Below, piece by piece: positions 1 to 6,063 of a DNA stretch of 12,186 nt. Origin of the DNA: Akkermansiaceae bacterium (lineage in GTDB: Bacteria > Verrucomicrobiota > Verrucomicrobiia > Verrucomicrobiales > Akkermansiaceae). The notes under the pieces were generated by a model. It searched no databases. It was not told where the DNA came from and saw only the letters and a list, made by a program, of their open reading frames with translations. The DNA lies in contig JALZVA010000027.1 of assembly GCA_023301335.1 (NCBI GenBank), positions 1 to 12,186 on the forward strand. The letters run 5' to 3'. The translations under genes and the position numbers were made by a program. Every line of letters begins with the position of its first letter. The stretch's first letter is position 1.

Positions 1-282
1 CCTAGCAAACCCAACCGCCATAAAAGGCTCTACTGGGCACCCTACCGCTCCCTCTACAGCCGTAATATCACTAACCTCTTCATGGCTGGCCGTAACATCA
101 GTGTTACTAAAACTGGCCTAGGCCCAGTCCGTGTCATGAAGACCTGTGGTGTTATGGGAGAAGTCGTGGGAATGGCAGCAGCCGTCTGTATCAAAGAGAA
201 AACAACTCCTCGCGGTATCTACGAAACTCACTTCAGCAAACTACAAGATCTCATGAAACAACCTGGGAAACAAAAGGGCTAA
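1..282 (+). CDS. FAD-dependent oxidoreductase, C-terminal part (5' end outside window)
   Basis: The first reading frame is open from base 1 and ends with TAA at 280-282, giving the last 93 residues of a larger protein. The segment holds SLYSRNITNLFMAGRNIS followed by GPVRVMKTCGVMGEVVGMAA. This is the C-terminal signature of the FAD_oxidored family (PF12831-type), common in Verrucomicrobiota and Planctomycetota: the 'N-L-x-x-A-G-R' strand that closes the FAD site, then the 'MGEVVGMAA' helix. The Met at position 82 is internal to this motif, so a start there is not credible. The substrate cannot be read from the fragment; relatives are often secreted or lie beside polysaccharide-degradation genes. 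A strong terminator follows. Family assignment is from recognised motifs; the function is inferred. Confidence 0.8.
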   Translation, partial: PSKPNRHKRLYWAPYRSLYSRNITNLFMAGRNISVTKTGLGPVRVMKTCGVMGEVVGMAAAVCIKEKTTPRGIYETHFSKLQDLMKQPGKQKG

Positions 283-320
283 GAATCAACCCTGAGTTAT
301 AATAAAACCAGAAGCTAAAA

Positions 321-355
321 TAAAAGCCTTTCATTCATCGAATGAAAGGCTTTTA
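321..355. terminator. Bidirectional intrinsic terminator
   Basis: A perfect 16-bp inverted repeat, taaaagcctttcattc (321-336) with gaatgaaaggctttta (340-355), encloses a 3-nt loop. T-rich DNA follows on the plus side. On the minus side the stem runs out into TTTTATTTTA. It can therefore end both the oxidoreductase transcript (plus) and the PEP-CTERM relic transcript (minus), which converge here. Confidence 0.85.
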
Positions 356-396
356 TAGTTTATTCAATTACATCAAAACAATTGGATCTATTTTGA

Positions 397-519
397 CTAT
401 CTGCGGCGGCGTAAGAGAAGCGCAAGCCCACCAAATCCAAGAAGATCTGTTGATGATGGCACAGGGTCAGCATTGATTTTAGCCCTCCCTACCCAGTAGG
501 CTATCTTACACCTTTTCTC
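397..519 (-). pseudogene. PEP-CTERM protein relic, C-terminal tail only
   Basis: On the minus strand, 40 codons are open between an in-frame TGA (520-522) and the TAG stop (397-399). The last 23 residues form a PEP-CTERM sorting signal: DPVPSSTDLLGFGG, then a hydrophobic stretch (LALLL), then four arginines before the stop. Compared with the usual verrucomicrobial form (VPEPSSTALLG...LRRR), the Glu of the P-E-P core is Val (GTG), a change that one base from GAG would explain. No start codon and no protein body remain: upstream sequence hits the stop within about 17 codons of the motif. Intact proteins of this class are exported, membrane-anchored by the tail and processed by exosortase/archaeosortase-type enzymes. 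This is best read as the stump of a lost surface-protein gene. The 305-bp gap 283-587 holds only this relic, the terminator and the sigma-gene leader. Confidence 0.7.
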
Positions 520-555
520 TCATCCTCCCGGCTCAAATTTTTAATAATATTCTAG

Positions 556-592
556 CTCACGCAGTTAAACTACTTATTATCAAATAAGTGAG
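556..592 (+). promoter_or_regulatory. Inverted repeat covering the sigma-gene start codon
   Basis: ACTTATT (572-578) and AATAAGT (583-589) form a perfect 7-bp hairpin whose right arm includes the first two bases of the GTG start at 588. An alternative pairing of CTCAC (556-560) with GTGAG (588-592) would also bury the start. No clear Shine-Dalgarno sequence precedes the start. The repeat could limit translation or be a protein-binding site; function is inference. Confidence 0.35.
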
Positions 593-1163
593 TGGACGTA
601 TTTCAGAAAAAGAAAAACTAAAGTTAATCAAGCTTAGCCAAGCTGGAGATATTGCTGCATTTGGTGAACTTATTCGTTTCAACCAAGCTTGGCTCCGTGG
701 CTGGCTCCGCGGAAAGCTCAGAGACTGGACTGCTGCAGATGATTTAGCACAGGATACCTTTGTCACCGCTTTCCAAAAAATAAAACAGCTTAGAGACGGG
801 GAACGCTTTGAGGCATGGATCCGCTCCATCGCACATAATCATTTTCGCAACTATATCCGCAAACACCGCGAAGAGTATATTGGCGGAAGTGAGGAACTAC
901 AATCTCTCATCATCAACCACGAATCTGAGTTTAATCAACGGCCAGACCTCAGCCTAGAAGCACTTCGTGATTGCTTAAACAATGTCCAGCAACCTGCGAA
1001 AAAACTACTGGAAGATTGTTATATCCACGATAAATCTGTGAAGGAGATCGCCAAGCTAAACGGACAAGGCTACTCAGCAATGACTATGCAGCTCCACAGG
1101 CTCCGCAAATCACTAGCAATCTGTGTAACTACAAAACTGGCCTCCCAAAAATATGAAGCCTGA
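588..1163 (+). CDS. ECF-type RNA polymerase sigma-70 factor
   Basis: This 191-residue protein has the two-domain ECF layout. Region 2 spans about residues 20-95, with the region 2.2 helix DDLAQDTFVTAFQKI (51-65), which contacts core polymerase, and a 2.3/2.4 segment FEAWIRSIAHNHFRNYIRK (74-92), which melts and reads the -10 element. Region 4 spans about 124-178, with a helix-turn-helix around KSVKEIAKLNGQGYSAMTMQLHRLRK. The GTG at 588 is chosen because an in-frame TAA lies directly before it. The gene overlaps the following FecR-LamG gene by 11 bases, implying one transcript and translational coupling. By family precedent the downstream membrane protein holds this factor inactive until a surface signal arrives. 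The regulon cannot be seen from the window. Family call is firm; the pairing is inferred from overlap and precedent. Confidence 0.9.
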   Translation: MSGRISEKEKLKLIKLSQAGDIAAFGELIRFNQAWLRGWLRGKLRDWTAADDLAQDTFVTAFQKIKQLRDGERFEAWIRSIAHNHFRNYIRKHREEYIGGSEELQSLIINHESEFNQRPDLSLEALRDCLNNVQQPAKKLLEDCYIHDKSVKEIAKLNGQGYSAMTMQLHRLRKSLAICVTTKLASQKYEA

Positions 1164-2742
1164 AGCATTTAATCTACTTCTCGCCCTCGTATTGGAAGAG
1201 CAAGCATCCGAAGAAGAGCTTACCCAATTCCGCGAAGCACTACAGAATGATCCTGTGCTACAGAAAGAGGCGAGCCTACAATTCAGTCTCCATGCGCAGA
1301 TTGGGATCGCCATAGAGGAAGAATCTACCTCAACAGCCTTCGTCACTCATACGCTCACTGAAATTAACAACGTCGATTCTGAGCTATTTACCAAGCGGGT
1401 AACAGCACAGCTCAGAAAACAACGCTTTCTCAAAAAAGTCTCAGCGATCGCCGCCTTGCTCCTACTCGGTTTATTTTTTACCTTTTTGTTTTCAATCCAC
1501 CAAATTTCGGAAAAATCCCTTAATACTCTCGCATTTATCACGCGGGTAGATGGAGCGCAATGGAGTAACACGGTTCTGCATGAAAACGATACCATCACCC
1601 AAGGGCAAAGTGTGAAGATCGAGTCCGGTCTGGTAGAAATCGACCTCGCTGGACGAGGCACCTTAGTGATCGAGGGACCAGCTCACCTAGACTTTATATC
1701 CCCCATGGAAGTCATGCTTCATCACGGCAGTGTGGTGATGCGAGCGACAAAAAAAGGTCAGGGATACACCATCCAAACCTCTCAGGGTAAAATCATTGAT
1801 ATTGGCACTGAGTTCGCCGTATCAGCCAAGCAAAACACAGTCGAAACACACGTCATCGAAGGCTCAGTCGAGGCCATCGCAAACAATGGTGAATCCTTTA
1901 CTTTAAAAGGAAATGACGCACTAAGCTTTAATCATACTGGGAGCCAAAATATAGCATCAGATACAGGTAGGTTCTATACTAAACTCCCACCCGTTCACCA
2001 GACTCTTAACTATCTCCATTGGAGCTTTGATGAGAATGCTGGCTCTGTAGCCCTAGCTAACGGAGAGCTAGATAAAGGGACGAAGCAGGTCGGTGACCTC
2101 GTTCTAAAATCAGCAGAAGGAACCCACACACCACAATGGAGCGAGGGCGTGAAACGCAGCGGCATCTACTTTGAGGGTACTGATAGCTACGCTGAAGCTG
2201 AATATAAAGGAATCCAAGGAGGAAAAGCCCGAACGGTCTGCTGCTGGATAAAGGTTCCTGAAGATTTTTCTCCCTTGCAAGGCTTCGGTATCATCTCTTG
2301 GGGCAATCCTAAAGAAATTGGCGAAACGTGGCAAATTTCTGTCAACCCTTGGAAACGAGATGGACAAGTTGGGAGATTACGTCTCGGTCTCCAAGGTAGT
2401 CAAATTATCGGCTCCACAGACCTCCGAGATGGCCAGTGGCACCATATTGCCGTCGTCTTTTATGGAAGCTCCAAGCCTAGTATTGGCACTCACGCCCTGC
2501 TCTATGTAGATGGGCAAAAGGAATCAGTATCACGCGCAGCTCTAAAAGAAGTCAAAACCAAAACGGAAAGTGATGGTCACGGAGTGTGGGTCGGCCGTAA
2601 TGTCACTCACCGTAATAATCATATCGCATCCCCCTATAAATTTTTTAGGGGTTCTATCGACGAACTCTATATATTTGACGGTGCACTGACCCAGAATGAG
2701 TTATCACAATTAATAACTCTTGAGAAAATCGTCACTAAATAA
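1153..2742 (+). CDS. Membrane FecR-LamG protein, probable anti-sigma factor
   Basis: This 529-residue protein has four parts. Residues 1-90 are cytoplasmic and charged, with the short helical N-terminus (LLLALVLEEQASEEELTQF) typical of planctomycete/verrucomicrobial anti-sigma partners. Residues about 96-116 are a single transmembrane segment (AIAALLLLGLFFTFLFSI). Residues about 130-260 match a FecR domain, including QGYTIQTSQGKIIDIGTEFAV and VIEGSVEA. Residues about 285-517 are a LamG/concanavalin-like beta-sandwich, with the closing signature GSIDELYIFDGALT. The likely arrangement is an N-terminus that grips the ECF sigma factor inside the cell and FecR plus LamG outside, where LamG could bind a glycan or protein ligand. 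The ATG at 1153 lies inside the 3' end of the sigma gene. No TonB-dependent transporter is adjacent, unlike the classical FecIR system, so the ligand is unknown. Confidence 0.85.
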   Translation: MKPEAFNLLLALVLEEQASEEELTQFREALQNDPVLQKEASLQFSLHAQIGIAIEEESTSTAFVTHTLTEINNVDSELFTKRVTAQLRKQRFLKKVSAIAALLLLGLFFTFLFSIHQISEKSLNTLAFITRVDGAQWSNTVLHENDTITQGQSVKIESGLVEIDLAGRGTLVIEGPAHLDFISPMEVMLHHGSVVMRATKKGQGYTIQTSQGKIIDIGTEFAVSAKQNTVETHVIEGSVEAIANNGESFTLKGNDALSFNHTGSQNIASDTGRFYTKLPPVHQTLNYLHWSFDENAGSVALANGELDKGTKQVGDLVLKSAEGTHTPQWSEGVKRSGIYFEGTDSYAEAEYKGIQGGKARTVCCWIKVPEDFSPLQGFGIISWGNPKEIGETWQISVNPWKRDGQVGRLRLGLQGSQIIGSTDLRDGQWHHIAVVFYGSSKPSIGTHALLYVDGQKESVSRAALKEVKTKTESDGHGVWVGRNVTHRNNHIASPYKFFRGSIDELYIFDGALTQNELSQLITLEKIVTK

Positions 2743-2784
2743 GTATCCAAATAAACGTGTTACTTGACAGAGCACCCAATAAAA

Positions 2785-2813
2785 AAAGCCCATTAAAGGA
2801 ATACATGAGCTTT
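2785..2813 (-). terminator. Intrinsic terminator on the minus strand
   Basis: Read on the minus strand, AAAGCTCAT and ATGGGCTTT form a 9-bp stem with one G-U pair and an 11-nt loop, followed by TTTTT (the plus-strand A run at 2779-2787). It lies 17 bases past the stop of the second PEP-CTERM relic, so the relic kept its terminator. On the plus strand it may weakly end the FecR-LamG transcript. Confidence 0.7.
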
Positions 2814-2830
2814 AAGAATATTCTAAGCTA

Positions 2831-3131
2831 TTAAACACAACGGCGACATGCAATAAGAGCAAATCCGCTTAGCCCGAGAAAAGCTGATGATGATGGTTCA
2901 GGAACTCCCAATGATCCGACATCAAAATGAACGAGCTAGCGCCATTACTTGAAAAACTAATCTCGTTTGCGCCTACAAGAACATCCCCAAAACCTGCTGA
3001 CGTGTGTTCTTATTAGAAATGTCATTTGATGAAGCTGCAATAAATTGATTGATTCCGTCATCGATAGAGAAAGCGCCTGTTTCAATCCTCTTCTGTCCTA
3101 ATCTCCTTTTTGCTTTGATCTTTACCCTATA
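2831..3131 (-). pseudogene. Frameshifted PEP-CTERM surface-protein relic
   Basis: Three minus-strand frames join into one C-terminal domain. Up to about 3131, a frame encodes TGAFSIDDGINQFIAASSND and ISNKNTRQQVLG before running to TAG at 2973-2975. A second frame continues with GDVLVGANEISFSSNGASSF. A third encodes FDVGSLGVPEPSSSAFLGLS, then GFALIACRRCV and TAA at 2831-2833. The last piece is a complete PEP-CTERM signal: VPEP motif, hydrophobic helix, arginines. At least two frameshifts are needed to restore a protein. No start codon or signal peptide remains; the upstream edge runs into the thiC promoter and riboswitch region. Intact relatives are exported proteins anchored and processed by an exosortase. 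The 618-bp gap 2743-3360 is otherwise filled by the terminator, riboswitch and thiC leader. Exact frameshift points are approximate. Confidence 0.75.
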
Positions 3132-3133
3132 TT
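3107..3133 (+). promoter_or_regulatory. Possible thiC promoter
   Basis: TATATT at 3128-3133 is a plausible -10 element placed about 18 bases before the riboswitch. The -35 position holds only a T-rich stretch (TTTTTG, 3107-3112) with a weak match and short spacing, so the assignment rests mainly on position. Confidence 0.3.
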
Positions 3134-3150
3134 ACTCCATTCTGTTTTCA

Positions 3151-3258
3151 ACGACAGGGGTGTCCGCTGCCAAGTATTTTGGGAACCACGGACTGAGATT
3201 CTAGTCACCCTAGAAAACCCTTGGAACCTGATGCGGTTAATACCGACGAAGGAAGTCG
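3151..3258 (+). ncRNA. TPP riboswitch (THI element)
   Basis: The conserved aptamer landmarks appear in order: CAGGGGTGTCC (3155-3165), CTGAGA (3193-3198), CCCTTGGAACCTGAT (3218-3232), GGTTAATACCGACGAAGGAA (3235-3254). P1 can form from CGAC (3152-3155) and GTCG (3255-3258), and GTCCG (3162-3166) pairs with CGGAC (3189-3193). These are the known core elements of the thiamine pyrophosphate aptamer. Its place 102 bases upstream of thiC matches the usual target. Binding of TPP should reduce thiC expression; see the adjoining terminator. Confidence 0.95.
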
Positions 3259-3291
3259 ACCAGCCTTTTAAGGAACGGTCTTCTGTTAGCC

Positions 3292-3326
3292 AAACCTGTC
3301 GCACCACAGCGATGGGTTTTTGTTTT
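3292..3326 (+). terminator. Riboswitch-controlled terminator (expression platform)
   Basis: AAACCTGTCGC (3292-3302) pairs with GCGATGGGTTT (3309-3319), 11 bp with two G-U pairs and a 6-nt loop. A T-rich run (TTTTTGTTTT) overlaps and follows the right arm. CCTGTCG (3295-3301) in the left arm is also the exact complement of CGACAGG (3152-3158) at the 5' side of aptamer P1. This gives a simple mutually exclusive switch: TPP bound means P1 and terminator form; TPP free means CGACAGG takes the terminator arm and transcription continues. The switching model is inference. Confidence 0.75.
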
Positions 3327-3360
3327 CCACAAACAAAACTCAAAACAAAAAGAACAGATC

Positions 3361-5475
3361 ATGATTACAAGAGACGATTCCACTCCAACACCTGATAACT
3401 CAAGCCAGCGCTCTGACTACACAGGTAATTTCATCGAAAATATCGACAACTCAGCAGAGATCGAAGCGATCGAGAAAGACCCTACCATTTTCCCTAGCTC
3501 CTCCCGCGTTTACGTAGAGGGAACCATTCACCCATCCATCCGTGTCCCGATGCGGGAAATCAAGCTAGAGGATACAACTCATCAAAATGGAAGAGTGGAA
3601 AAAAACCCAGCTATCCGCGTATACGACTGCTCAGGCCCATGGGGGAACCCAGATTTTGAAGGAAATCCAAGGGAAGGACTACCTGCACTACGTCGCGAGT
3701 GGATTCTCGCCCGAAACGATGTCGAAGAATATCAAGGACGAGAAGTCACTCCTTCCGACAACGGTTATCTTTCAGACACCCATGCCGAAAAGTATAATGA
3801 ACAGAAAGCGGCGAAAAATAAACTCAAAGAATACCCCGGTCTCAAGCGCAAACCTCTCCGCGCGTCTGGCGACCAACCAGTCACTCAAAAGTGGTATGCC
3901 GATCAAGGTATCATCACTCCAGAAATGGAATTCGTGGCAATCCGTGAGAACATGGGCCGCCTTGAACAATTCAAAACAGTGCATGACAGTTATCCATCTA
4001 TTGATGACCTTCCAGACGATGCCTCAGATACGATTAAAGCCTTCATCAAAAGCAAAAGCCACACACCTGATGGCTACGAAATGCCCCGCCCTTCTGAGAT
4101 CGATCCTTTTAAGCAGGTTTCAAGAAACCGCATGGATCACCAACACCCTGGTCAATCTTTCGGAGCAAGTATCCCCGAACTCATCACCCCTGAGTATGTT
4201 CGCTCAGAAGTCGCCCGTGGACGTGCTATCATTCCTATAAACATCAACCATCCAGAGATCGAGCCAATGATCATTGGGCGTAATTTCTTAGTGAAGATCA
4301 ATGCCAATATTGGGAATTCAGCCGTCGCATCCACCATCGATGAAGAAGTCGAGAAAATGCGCTGGGCAACTAAATGGGGAGCTGACACCGTAATGGATCT
4401 CTCCACTGGAAAAAATATTCATGCCACACGCGAGTGGATCCTCCGTAACTCTCCAGTCCCCATTGGAACCGTGCCTATTTACCAAGCTCTAGAGAAGGTG
4501 AATGGAAAAATCGAAGACCTTACTTGGGAGCTATTCCGTGACACCTTAATTGAGCAGGCCGAACAAGGGGTAGACTACTTCACCATTCACGCAGCCGTTC
4601 TCTTACGCTTCGTTCCTCATACGGCACGCCGCATGACTGGGATCGTCTCACGAGGAGGTTCTATCATGGCAAAGTGGACTCTTGCACACCAAAAGGAAAA
4701 TTTCCTTTATACTCACTGGGATGATATCTGCGACATCTGCGCCGCCTATGATGTGTCTTTCTCTATCGGGGATGGGCTAAGACCCGGCTCGATCGCAGAC
4801 GCAAACGACTACGCTCAGCTTGCTGAACTTGAAGTCCAAGGAGAACTCACCAAGCGCGCTTGGGCAAAAAGCTGCCAGGTCATGAATGAAGGCCCGGGTC
4901 ACGTGCCACTCCACCTCATTAAAGAGAACATGGAAAAGCAGATCGATTGGTGCCATGAGGCTCCGTTCTATACATTAGGACCGCTGACCACCGATATTGC
5001 TCCTGGCTATGATCATATCACTTCCGGTATTGGAGCTGCAAACATCGGCTGGTATGGCTGCGCTATGCTCTGCTACGTAACTCCTAAAGAACACTTGGGT
5101 CTCCCGAATAGAGATGATGTCCGTGAAGGAGTCATCACCTACAAACTCGCCGCCCACGCTGCTGACCTAGCCAAAGGACATCCTGCTGCTCAGGAACGCG
5201 ACAATGCCATTTCCAAGGCTCGCTTCGAATTCCGCTGGAGAGACCAGTTTGCACTTGGCTTAGATCCAGCTAGAGCAATCGATTACCATGACGAGACTCT
5301 TCCTGCCGAGGGAGCAAAATCCGCTCATTTCTGCTCTATGTGTGGCCCTACCTTCTGCTCTATGAAGATCACAGCAGATGTGAGAAAATACGCAGAGGAA
5401 AATGGATTTACAGAGGAAGCCATCGAGTCCAAAGGACTAAAGCAGGCCACCGCAGAACTCACTGGGCAAGAATAA
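3361..5475 (+). CDS. thiC: Phosphomethylpyrimidine synthase ThiC
   Basis: ThiC is a radical-SAM enzyme that rearranges aminoimidazole ribotide into hydroxymethylpyrimidine phosphate, the pyrimidine half of thiamine, in the cytoplasm. The 704 residues are full length for the long bacterial form. The N-terminal ThiC-associated region holds FPSSSRVYVEGTIHPSIRVP and GPWGNP. The barrel follows, with GASIPELITPEYVRSEVARG, NINHPEIEPMIIGRNFLVKI, NANIGNSAVASTIDEEVEK, MRWATKWGADTVMDLSTG, SFSIGDGLRPGSIADANDYA and MNEGPGHVPLHLIKENMEKQ. The C-terminal CX2CX4C motif CSMCGPTFC (Cys658, 661, 666) binds the [4Fe-4S] cluster. The ATG at 3361 lies just past the terminator and has only an A-rich leader. Expression should be repressed by TPP through the riboswitch. 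No other thiamine gene adjoins it. The identification is secure. Confidence 0.98.
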   Translation: MITRDDSTPTPDNSSQRSDYTGNFIENIDNSAEIEAIEKDPTIFPSSSRVYVEGTIHPSIRVPMREIKLEDTTHQNGRVEKNPAIRVYDCSGPWGNPDFEGNPREGLPALRREWILARNDVEEYQGREVTPSDNGYLSDTHAEKYNEQKAAKNKLKEYPGLKRKPLRASGDQPVTQKWYADQGIITPEMEFVAIRENMGRLEQFKTVHDSYPSIDDLPDDASDTIKAFIKSKSHTPDGYEMPRPSEIDPFKQVSRNRMDHQHPGQSFGASIPELITPEYVRSEVARGRAIIPININHPEIEPMIIGRNFLVKINANIGNSAVASTIDEEVEKMRWATKWGADTVMDLSTGKNIHATREWILRNSPVPIGTVPIYQALEKVNGKIEDLTWELFRDTLIEQAEQGVDYFTIHAAVLLRFVPHTARRMTGIVSRGGSIMAKWTLAHQKENFLYTHWDDICDICAAYDVSFSIGDGLRPGSIADANDYAQLAELEVQGELTKRAWAKSCQVMNEGPGHVPLHLIKENMEKQIDWCHEAPFYTLGPLTTDIAPGYDHITSGIGAANIGWYGCAMLCYVTPKEHLGLPNRDDVREGVITYKLAAHAADLAKGHPAAQERDNAISKARFEFRWRDQFALGLDPARAIDYHDETLPAEGAKSAHFCSMCGPTFCSMKITADVRKYAEENGFTEEAIESKGLKQATAELTGQE

Positions 5476-5480
5476 GGAAG

Positions 5481-5510
5481 GCCCCTGAAAGGGCTAAGTT
5501 TCTCATTTTT
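5481..5510 (+). terminator. Weak terminator-like hairpin after thiC
   Basis: GCCC (5481-5484) and GGGC (5491-5494) form a short GC stem, extendable by a G-U pair, followed by taagtttctcattttt. The stem is short and the T run is set back, so termination here may be inefficient. Confidence 0.35.
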
Positions 5511-5566
5511 AAAGAAAAATAAAAATACTTGGAATATTTCTACTAAGAAACTAGTCTTATCGATAG

Positions 5567-5584
5567 TAGGATATTTTAATCCTA
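5567..5584 (+). repeat. Inverted repeat in the leader of the first EF-hand gene
   Basis: TAGGAT (5567-5572) and ATCCTA (5579-5584) flank a 6-nt loop, ending 18 bases before the ATG at 5603. The surrounding leader (5500-5602) is very A+T-rich. It may be a 5'-UTR hairpin or an operator; no role can be assigned. Confidence 0.35.
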
Positions 5585-5602
5585 TAGAAAAATATTAATA
5601 AT

Positions 5603-5830
5603 ATGAAAAATACACTTATACTCATTGGAGCTCTTGCTACACTGACTGTCTCTGCTCAGGCTGAGACAAAAGCAGAAGCACAAGCTAAAAAGGAAGCGGC
5701 AGCAGCTAAAGAAAAAGCAGAAATGCTTGCAAAGTTTGATAAGGACGGTGACGGTAAACTCAGCTTTAACGAAAGAGCAGCTGCAGCAAAAGAAGCTAAA
5801 AAGAATGCCCCAGCAGCTAAAAAGACGTGA
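5603..5830 (+). CDS. Small secreted protein with one EF-hand
   Basis: This 75-residue protein starts with a Sec signal peptide, MKNTLILIGALATLTVSAQA, with likely cleavage after residue 20. The mature part is a Lys/Ala/Glu-rich helix (residues 21-45), one canonical calcium-binding loop, DKDGDGKLSFNE (46-57, with Asp 46, 48 and 50, Gly51 and Glu57), and a second Lys/Ala-rich tail. Real EF-hands usually work in pairs, so a single hand suggests dimer formation or pairing with another protein. The gene stands alone after thiC, with an A+T-rich leader and hairpins downstream. It resembles the neighbour at 6064 in length, layout and exact EF-loop position. Calcium binding follows from the motif; the biological role is unknown. 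The codon-poor Lys/Ala composition could mislead homology searches. Confidence 0.75.
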   Translation: MKNTLILIGALATLTVSAQAETKAEAQAKKEAAAAKEKAEMLAKFDKDGDGKLSFNERAAAAKEAKKNAPAAKKT

Positions 5831-5839
5831 GCTGGCGGC

Positions 5840-5879
5840 AAGTGAAAATAATCACTTCAATAGCCACAGTTTGTGGCTA
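5840..5879 (+). repeat. Two short hairpins after the first EF-hand gene
   Basis: AAGTGA (5840-5845) pairs with TCACTT (5852-5857). TAGCCACA (5861-5868) pairs with TGTGGCTA (5872-5879) over a 3-nt loop. Neither is followed by a T run, so they are more likely to protect the 3' end or form part of a longer structure than to terminate alone. Confidence 0.45.
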
Positions 5880-5898
5880 ATCTAAGTTAAATTCTTCT

Positions 5899-5933
5899 GG
5901 AAGCATGGTTCTTTGGATCATGCTTCCTTTTTT
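5899..5933 (+). terminator. Intrinsic terminator of the first EF-hand gene
   Basis: GGAAGCATG (5899-5907) pairs perfectly with CATGCTTCC (5919-5927) around an 11-nt loop, followed directly by TTTTTT (5928-5933). This is a standard Rho-independent terminator, about 70 bases past the stop codon. Confidence 0.85.
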
Positions 5934-5945
5934 ATTACTCATAAT

Positions 5946-5973
5946 AAGCCAAAGTTCTAGAGGATTTTGGCTT
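5946..5973 (+). repeat. Hairpin between the EF-hand genes
   Basis: AAGCCAAA (5946-5953) and TTTGGCTT (5966-5973) are perfect 8-bp complements around a 12-nt loop. With few T bases after it, it is a poor terminator. It may mark the promoter or operator region of the second EF-hand gene. Confidence 0.35.
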
Positions 5974-6015
5974 TTCACATTATATATCTGGATTAATTCT
6001 ATTTTTTCTATTTTA

Positions 6016-6047
6016 TTAGATGAGTCCCTGAGCTGGGGCTTATCTAA
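6016..6047 (+). promoter_or_regulatory. 13-bp hairpin in the leader of the second EF-hand gene
   Basis: TTAGATGAGTCCC (6016-6028) pairs with GGGGCTTATCTAA (6035-6047) across all 13 positions, with two G-U pairs and the 6-nt loop TGAGCT. It ends 16 bases before the ATG at 6064. No T run follows on either strand, so it is not a normal terminator. A role in RNA stability, translation control or protein binding is possible. Confidence 0.5.
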
Positions 6048-6063
6048 TCTAAATCATATAATA

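Noticed and set aside
82..282. A 66-residue protein starting at the ATG at 82
   Set aside because: The frame is open back to base 1 and the Met lies inside the conserved FAD-oxidoreductase motif, so it is the tail of a longer gene.
2764..2769. Perfect TTGACA as a -35 element
   Set aside because: No -10-like hexamer lies 16-18 bases downstream on the plus strand, and the sequence falls just after the FecR-LamG stop with no plus-strand gene directly ahead.
3122..3343. Minus-strand ORF of 73 codons across the thiC leader
   Set aside because: It is the complement of the TPP riboswitch and its terminator; the RNA features explain the conservation and the translation has no recognisable domain.
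3587..4240. 217-codon plus-strand ORF inside thiC
   Set aside because: It lies in a different frame wholly within thiC, whose own frame carries all the family motifs.
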